Part shown: one piece after another, positions 59,826 to 64,000 of the stretch
How positions within the stretch are numbered: the first letter of the stretch is position 1
Layout of the letters: every line of letters starts with the position of its first letter
Assembly (NCBI RefSeq): GCF_004801285.1
Contig: NZ_SSNY01000005.1
Coordinates: forward strand, 186,001 to 250,000
Source: Ollibium composti
GTDB lineage: Bacteria > Pseudomonadota > Alphaproteobacteria > Rhizobiales > Rhizobiaceae
Reading direction: 5' to 3'
DNA length: 64,000 nt
Made by a program: the position numbers and the translations under genes
The notes under the pieces: model-generated
Told to the model about the DNA's origin: nothing
Database searches by the model: none
What the model saw: only the letters and a program-made list of their open reading frames with translations

Positions 59826-60925
59826 GCCTTGGCTCCTCGCCTGCCGGAGCCGACGACTGGCGTCGAGACGCCGTCCAGCGGCCAGCGCGAGCGCGGCACG
59901 AAGGCGAAAGAATTTTCCGTGTCGGCAAGGCCGGCGCTGAGCCGCTCGATGCCGGCCCAGGCGATCATCGCGGCATTGTCGGTGCACAGTTTCAGCGGCG
60001 GCGCGACGAAGCGGAAGCCGGCGTCGCGGCACAGTGCCTCCAGTGCCACCTTGATCGTGCGGTTGGCGGCGACGCCGCCGGCAACGACCAGAGCCGGCGC
60101 CTTCATGTCCGGAAACTCGGCCCGAAAGCGCTCCAGCGCGCGGCGTACCCGATCCTGAAGCGCATCGGCGACGGCGGCCTGGAAGGAAGCGCAGATGTCG
60201 GCCACGTCCTTCTCCGTCAGCGGCGCGATGGCACTGGCGGCCTGCCGCACGGCGGTCTTCAGGCCGGAAAAGGAGAAATCCGGTTGCGTCGCGCCCTTCA
60301 TCGGGCGTGGGAAAGCGAAGCGGGCGGCGTCGCCCTTCTCGGCCGCTTTCTCGACGTTGGGGCCGCCCGGATAGGGCAGGCCGAGCATCTTGGCGGTCTT
60401 GTCGAAAGCTTCGCCCAGCGCATCGTCGATGGTCGTCGCCCAGCGCTGGTAGTCACCGACGCCGGCGACGCGCACGATCTGGGTGTGACCGCCCGAAACG
60501 AGCAGCAGCAGGTAGGGGAATTCCAGTCCGTCGGTCAGCCGCGCCGTCAGCGCGTGGCCTTCCAGGTGGTTGATCGCCAGCAACGGCTTGCCGGCGGCGG
60601 CGGCGATGGCCTTGGCTGTCATCAAGCCGACGATCAGGCCGCCGACAAGGCCAGGGCCGGCGGTGGCGGCGACGGCATCGATTTCGGACAGGTCCGTGCC
60701 GGCATCGGCAAGGGCGGCTTCGACGATGCCGTCCAGCGCCTCGACATGGGCGCGCGCGGCGATCTCCGGCACGACCCCGCCGAACGCCGCATGCTCGGCG
60801 ATCTGCGACAGCACGGTGTTGGACAGAATTTTCGGCGAGCGGATTTCGGACGCGCCGCTATCGAACGCGACGACGGAGGCCGCCGTCTCGTCGCAACTCG
60901 TCTCGATGCCCAGAACGCGGATCAA
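59822..60925 (-). CDS. tsaD: tRNA threonylcarbamoyladenosine biosynthesis protein TsaD, TTG start
   Basis: Transfers threonylcarbamoyl to A37 of ANN-reading tRNAs. The 367-residue product has the [16 protein letters not shown] start, the metal site INHLEGHAL (near 118-126) and the C-terminal [16 protein letters not shown]. No ATG lies close to the family N-terminus; the TTG at 60925 (reading TTG-ATC-CGC) follows GAGGGTAGCGACGAA and gives [10 protein letters not shown], the expected start. In-frame ATGs further up would reach toward hemC. First gene of a leftward operon, divergent from hemC. Confidence 0.95.
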   Translation of the reverse strand: MIRVLGIETSCDETAASVVAFDSGASEIRSPKILSNTVLSQIAEHAAFGGVVPEIAARAHVEALDGIVEAALADAGTDLSEIDAVAATAGPGLVGGLIVGLMTAKAIAAAAGKPLLAINHLEGHALTARLTDGLEFPYLLLLVSGGHTQIVRVAGVGDYQRWATTIDDALGEAFDKTAKMLGLPYPGGPNVEKAAEKGDAARFAFPRPMKGATQPDFSFSGLKTAVRQAASAIAPLTEKDVADICASFQAAVADALQDRVRRALERFRAEFPDMKAPALVVAGGVAANRTIKVALEALCRDAGFRFVAPPLKLCTDNAAMIAWAGIERLSAGLADTENSFAFVPRSRWPLDGVSTPVVGSGRRGAKA

Positions 60926-61012
60926 TTCGTCGCTACCCTCGATGATTGCCCGGCAAGGCAATCCCCGATAGGACAGGCCGAGCATCCCGGGGGTTACCAT
61001 GGACCGCGAGCC

Positions 61013-61960
61013 ATGCAAACTGTCTTGAAGATCGGAACGCGCGGCAGCCTGCTGGCGCTGGCGCAGGCGCACGAGACGCGGGCGCGGCTGATGGCGGCGC
61101 ACGGCCTCGCCGAAGACGCGTTCGAGATCGTGCCGATCACCACCAGCGGCGACCGCATCCAGGACCGCGCGCTGGCGGAGGCCGGTGGCAAGGGCCTGTT
61201 CACCAAGGAAATCGAGGAGGCGCTGCTTGCCGGCCGCATCGACATCGCCGTGCATTCCTCCAAGGACATGCCGACGGTGTTGCCGGACGGGCTGGAGCTT
61301 TCCACCTTCCTGCCGCGCGAGGACGCCCGCGACGTCTTCATCGGCAAGGCGGCGGCGCGCATCGCCGACCTGCCCGCCGGCGCGAAGGTCGGTTCGTCGT
61401 CGCTTCGCCGCCAGGCGCTGATCCGTCGCATGCGGCCGGACCTCGACGTGGTGCTGTTTCGCGGCAACGTGCAGACACGCCTGCGCAAGCTGGAGGAGGG
61501 GGTGGCGGACGGAACGATCCTGGCGCTCGCCGGCCTGAAGCGGCTCGGGCTGGCGCATATCGCCACCGACGTCATGGCGCTCGACGCCTTTCCGCCGGCG
61601 CCCGGGCAGGGCGCCATCGGCATCGAAAGCCGTATCGGCGACACGCGGACGATCGATCTGCTGGCGGCCATCCATGACGTGCCGACCGGGCAGGCTTTGG
61701 CCTGCGAACGGGCCTTTCTCGCCGCGCTCGACGGTTCCTGCCGCACGCCGATCGCCGGCTATGCGACGGTGACGGACGGCGCACTGGCGTTTTCCGGCCT
61801 GATCGCCATGCCGGACGGCAGCGAAGAACACGCCGTCGCCGCGGCCGGGCCGGCGCAGGATGCCGCCGCCATCGGTGCTGCGGCCGCAGCCGAGGTGCGG
61901 GCCAAGGCCGGTCCCGCCTTCTTTGAAAGGCTGAACCTGACATGCGCCGGGTCCTGGTGA
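61013..61960 (+). CDS. hemC: porphobilinogen deaminase (hydroxymethylbilane synthase)
   Basis: Polymerises four porphobilinogens to hydroxymethylbilane in heme and corrinoid synthesis. The product has 315 residues. It has [20 protein letters not shown] at the start, [20 protein letters not shown] then SKDMPT, and the dipyrromethane-cofactor cysteine in [13 protein letters not shown] (about 242). ATG 61013 has only a weak GCGAG site. It overlaps hemD by 19 nt. Confidence 0.96.
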   Translation: MQTVLKIGTRGSLLALAQAHETRARLMAAHGLAEDAFEIVPITTSGDRIQDRALAEAGGKGLFTKEIEEALLAGRIDIAVHSSKDMPTVLPDGLELSTFLPREDARDVFIGKAAARIADLPAGAKVGSSSLRRQALIRRMRPDLDVVLFRGNVQTRLRKLEEGVADGTILALAGLKRLGLAHIATDVMALDAFPPAPGQGAIGIESRIGDTRTIDLLAAIHDVPTGQALACERAFLAALDGSCRTPIAGYATVTDGALAFSGLIAMPDGSEEHAVAAAGPAQDAAAIGAAAAAEVRAKAGPAFFERLNLTCAGSW

Positions 61961-62664
61961 CGCGGCCCGAACCGGGCGCGACGCGTACCGCAGGACGGCT
62001 CAGGCAACTGGGGTTCGAACCGCTCGTCCTGCCGCTTTCGGCGACGAAGCCGCTTGCCGTGGACGACGCGGCGGTGCCGGACGATGCGGCGGCGGTCGCC
62101 GTCACCAGTGCCAATGCGCTGCGTCATGCGCCGCACCGCCTGATTGGCAGGCTGACGGCGCTTGCCTGCCATGCGGTGGGCGAGCGGACGGCGGCGGCCG
62201 CGCAGGCCGCCGGCTTTCATGCCGTGGAAGCCGGGCCGGGCGACGCTGCAGGGCTAGCCGAGGCGATCGCGCCGCAGCTTGTCGGCAAACGCCTTGTCTA
62301 TCTTTGCGGGCGCGAGCGGTTTCCCCTGTTCGAAGACCGTCTGGCGGAGGCCGGCGTGCGGATCACGGCGATCGAAACCTACGATACGGTCGCGGTCGAG
62401 CCCCCGGACGCTACGGTCCTTTCCCTGCTTGGCGGGCGGGCGGCCGATGCCGTCCTGCTCTATTCCGTCAAGGCGGCAGAAGCGGCGGCGAGGCTCGTGC
62501 GCCATACCGCCCTGATACCGGCTCTGGAGAATGCCGCCGTGTTTTGCCTGTCGGCCCGCATCGACGCCGCGTTCCGGGTTGCCGGCGACGGCAAGGGCGC
62601 GAGGCATGTCGCGGCGACGCCCGACGAGGAGGCGTTGATGGCCCTGTTGCGGGCGAAAGGATAG
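61942..62664 (+). CDS. hemD: uroporphyrinogen-III synthase
   Basis: Cyclises hydroxymethylbilane with D-ring inversion. The 240 residues show the low-conservation HemD pattern: [20 protein letters not shown] at the start, [30 protein letters not shown] and YDTV (about 125-155), and [15 protein letters not shown]. Its place directly after hemC with overlap confirms the assignment. Confidence 0.92.
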   Translation: MRRVLVTRPEPGATRTAGRLRQLGFEPLVLPLSATKPLAVDDAAVPDDAAAVAVTSANALRHAPHRLIGRLTALACHAVGERTAAAAQAAGFHAVEAGPGDAAGLAEAIAPQLVGKRLVYLCGRERFPLFEDRLAEAGVRITAIETYDTVAVEPPDATVLSLLGGRAADAVLLYSVKAAEAAARLVRHTALIPALENAAVFCLSARIDAAFRVAGDGKGARHVAATPDEEALMALLRAKG

Positions 62665-62767
62665 GGCAGGTCATCACGCCGCCCCTTTTCACCGCTTGGT
62701 GGTGTGCTATTGCCTTTGACAAGCCATCCCTGCCGCCTGGCGGCCGAGACGAAAGCGGAGCCCGAGC

Positions 62768-64000
62768 ATGGTCAAGACGCCGAAAACGCGCCATTCCAAG
62801 CAGCATCGCCAGCCGGTGACCATCGAGCTGGAGCCGGGTGAAGTCTCGCGCGTCGACGACGGCGACGAGGACACGGCCGATGCTCAGGCGCCTGACAACG
62901 TGCCGGAACAGGAAACGCCGCGCGCCGAATCAGCCGATTTCGAGCCTTGGGAGCATAAGGAGACGGCCTCGCCCGAGGCAGACCGGACGGCCGCGCCGGA
63001 CGAGCCCGCGTCACGCTATGCCTCCGACTACGGTTTCGCCGAGCGGCCGACGAAAGAGACGACCGAGGAACTGGCGAGCAACGGCGCGGAGGGGGGCACC
63101 GGCGACAGGCCCGACGGCCGGGCCGGGCCGTCTTCGCCGCGCGACGGTGCGCTCGGCCGTGTCGGCGCGGGCGTGATCGGCGGCCTCATCGCGCTTCTTG
63201 GCGCCGGGGCGTTGCAATATGCGGGCCTGCTCGGCGCGCCGGGCGGCAATGCCGGCGGCGATCTCGGCGGCCAGATCGCGGCGCTGAAGGGGGAACTCGC
63301 CGCCCTGAAGAACAGCGGGGGCAATGGCACCGGCACCCGCATCGACGGCCTGTCGGCCGCGCTCGACCAGGTGAAGGCCGACGTCGTGACGCTGAAAGCG
63401 GCGTTGGATTCGGGCCAGGGCGGCGACAACGCCGATCTTGCCGCGCTGTCCGACAAGGTGGCCGGCCTCGAGAAGGCGGTGGCGGGGCTCGGGCAGGGCG
63501 GCGAGGCCCAGCCGGTGGACCTCGGTCCCGTCAACGAGAAGCTGGGCGAACTGGAAGCCCAGCTCAAATCGGCCGGCGATGCGGCCGGCGAACAGCAATC
63601 GAAGCTTGCCATGCTCGAACAATCTCTCTCGCAGCTGTCGGCCAAGGTCGAGGCGCAGGCCTCGCAGCCCAGGATCGCGCTCGCCATCGCCGCCGCCGCG
63701 CTGAAGTCGGCGCTCGACCGCGGGGCGCCGTTCGCGGCCGAACTCGACACTTTCGCCGCCATCGCGCCCGATGCGCCCGAGATCGCCGCCTTGCGCGCCT
63801 ATGCCGACAAGGGCGTGCCGACCCGCGCGGCGATCGCCGGCGAGGTGGACACAGCCGCCAATGCCATGGTCGCGGCCGCAAAGCCCGTCGATCCGAATGC
63901 CGGCATCTTCCAGCGGCTCATGTCCAGCGCCGAATCACTGGTCGAGGTGCGCCCCATCGGCGCCGTGGAAGGCAAGGGGGTGCCGGAAACGGTGGCGCGG
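62768..64000 (+). CDS. COG4223 mitofilin-like membrane protein (3' end beyond window)
   Basis: 411 codons are visible with no stop. The N-terminal ~120 residues are acidic and disordered, then one membrane helix (about 135-155, VGAGVIGGLIALLGAGALQY), then a long coiled-coil rich periplasmic region with Leu/Lys/Glu heptads (about 165-300). This layout is that of alphaproteobacterial mitofilin/Mic60 relatives, which lie next to hemCD and shape inner-membrane folds. ATG 62768 is preceded by AAAGCGGAGCCCGAGC. The conserved C-terminal mitofilin domain lies outside the window. Confidence 0.88.
   Translation, partial: MVKTPKTRHSKQHRQPVTIELEPGEVSRVDDGDEDTADAQAPDNVPEQETPRAESADFEPWEHKETASPEADRTAAPDEPASRYASDYGFAERPTKETTEELASNGAEGGTGDRPDGRAGPSSPRDGALGRVGAGVIGGLIALLGAGALQYAGLLGAPGGNAGGDLGGQIAALKGELAALKNSGGNGTGTRIDGLSAALDQVKADVVTLKAALDSGQGGDNADLAALSDKVAGLEKAVAGLGQGGEAQPVDLGPVNEKLGELEAQLKSAGDAAGEQQSKLAMLEQSLSQLSAKVEAQASQPRIALAIAAAALKSALDRGAPFAAELDTFAAIAPDAPEIAALRAYADKGVPTRAAIAGEVDTAANAMVAAAKPVDPNAGIFQRLMSSAESLVEVRPIGAVEGKGVPETVAR

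Overview
The window is 64 kb of GC-rich chromosome, almost certainly from an alphaproteobacterium of the order Hyphomicrobiales (Rhizobiales), probably Mesorhizobium or another Phyllobacteriaceae-like genus. The basis is an atpHAGDC operon separate from the F0 genes, an AtpD with an Ala/Lys-rich N-terminal extension, a Usg gene, an asd/leuB neighbourhood, a COG4223-type mitofilin after hemCD, and intergenic palindromic elements typical of rhizobia. There is no phage, insertion sequence, CRISPR array or rRNA. One tRNA (Ala, anticodon CGC) is present.

Left part (1-19 kb), mostly housekeeping, read leftward: ATP synthase F1 operon; a small GST-ArsR-SRPBCC set preceded by two matching palindromes; priA; fsa (rightward); leuS-lptE; yggS (rightward); a DUF2235 hydrolase; usg; then rightward acs and a MOSC protein.

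Middle (19-39 kb): an excalibur protein; a short structured transcript whose 23-codon frame has a Shine-Dalgarno perfectly complementary to the 16S 3' end; a MocR regulator divergent from an EamA exporter; a TetR/MFS divergon with a 16-bp inverted operator pair; an M3 peptidase, carbonic anhydrase, DUF429, pdxY; a LemA-TPM-TPM set; GNAT, ppa, DUF167, YggT, tRNA-Ala, leuB, HXXEE protein, cold-shock/DUF805 fusion and asd.

Right-centre (39.9-58.1 kb): a catabolic island. It holds a Rieske oxygenase of the quaternary-amine type, a frameshifted acetyltransferase, a class III aminotransferase, a polyamine-type ABC transporter with two paralogous binding proteins, an FAD amine oxidase, a phosphoethanolamine-methyltransferase-like enzyme, a BetI-like repressor, two overlapping PYROXD2-like FAD oxidoreductases and a GcvT-like folate enzyme. 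Three nearly identical 16-bp palindromes (TTGAAY-N4-RTTCAA) sit at exactly the three promoter regions that would drive most of these genes. This points to one repressor controlling uptake and oxidative N-demethylation of an N-methylated or quaternary amine whose identity I cannot determine.

Right end (58-64 kb): EVE and YciI proteins, gpsA, tsaD (TTG start), divergent hemC-hemD, and a truncated mitofilin-like gene.

Repeats of note: a palindromic element lies in frame inside one FAD oxidoreductase, another forms the 5' part of a TPM gene, and a third is an inverted pair after the TetR gene.
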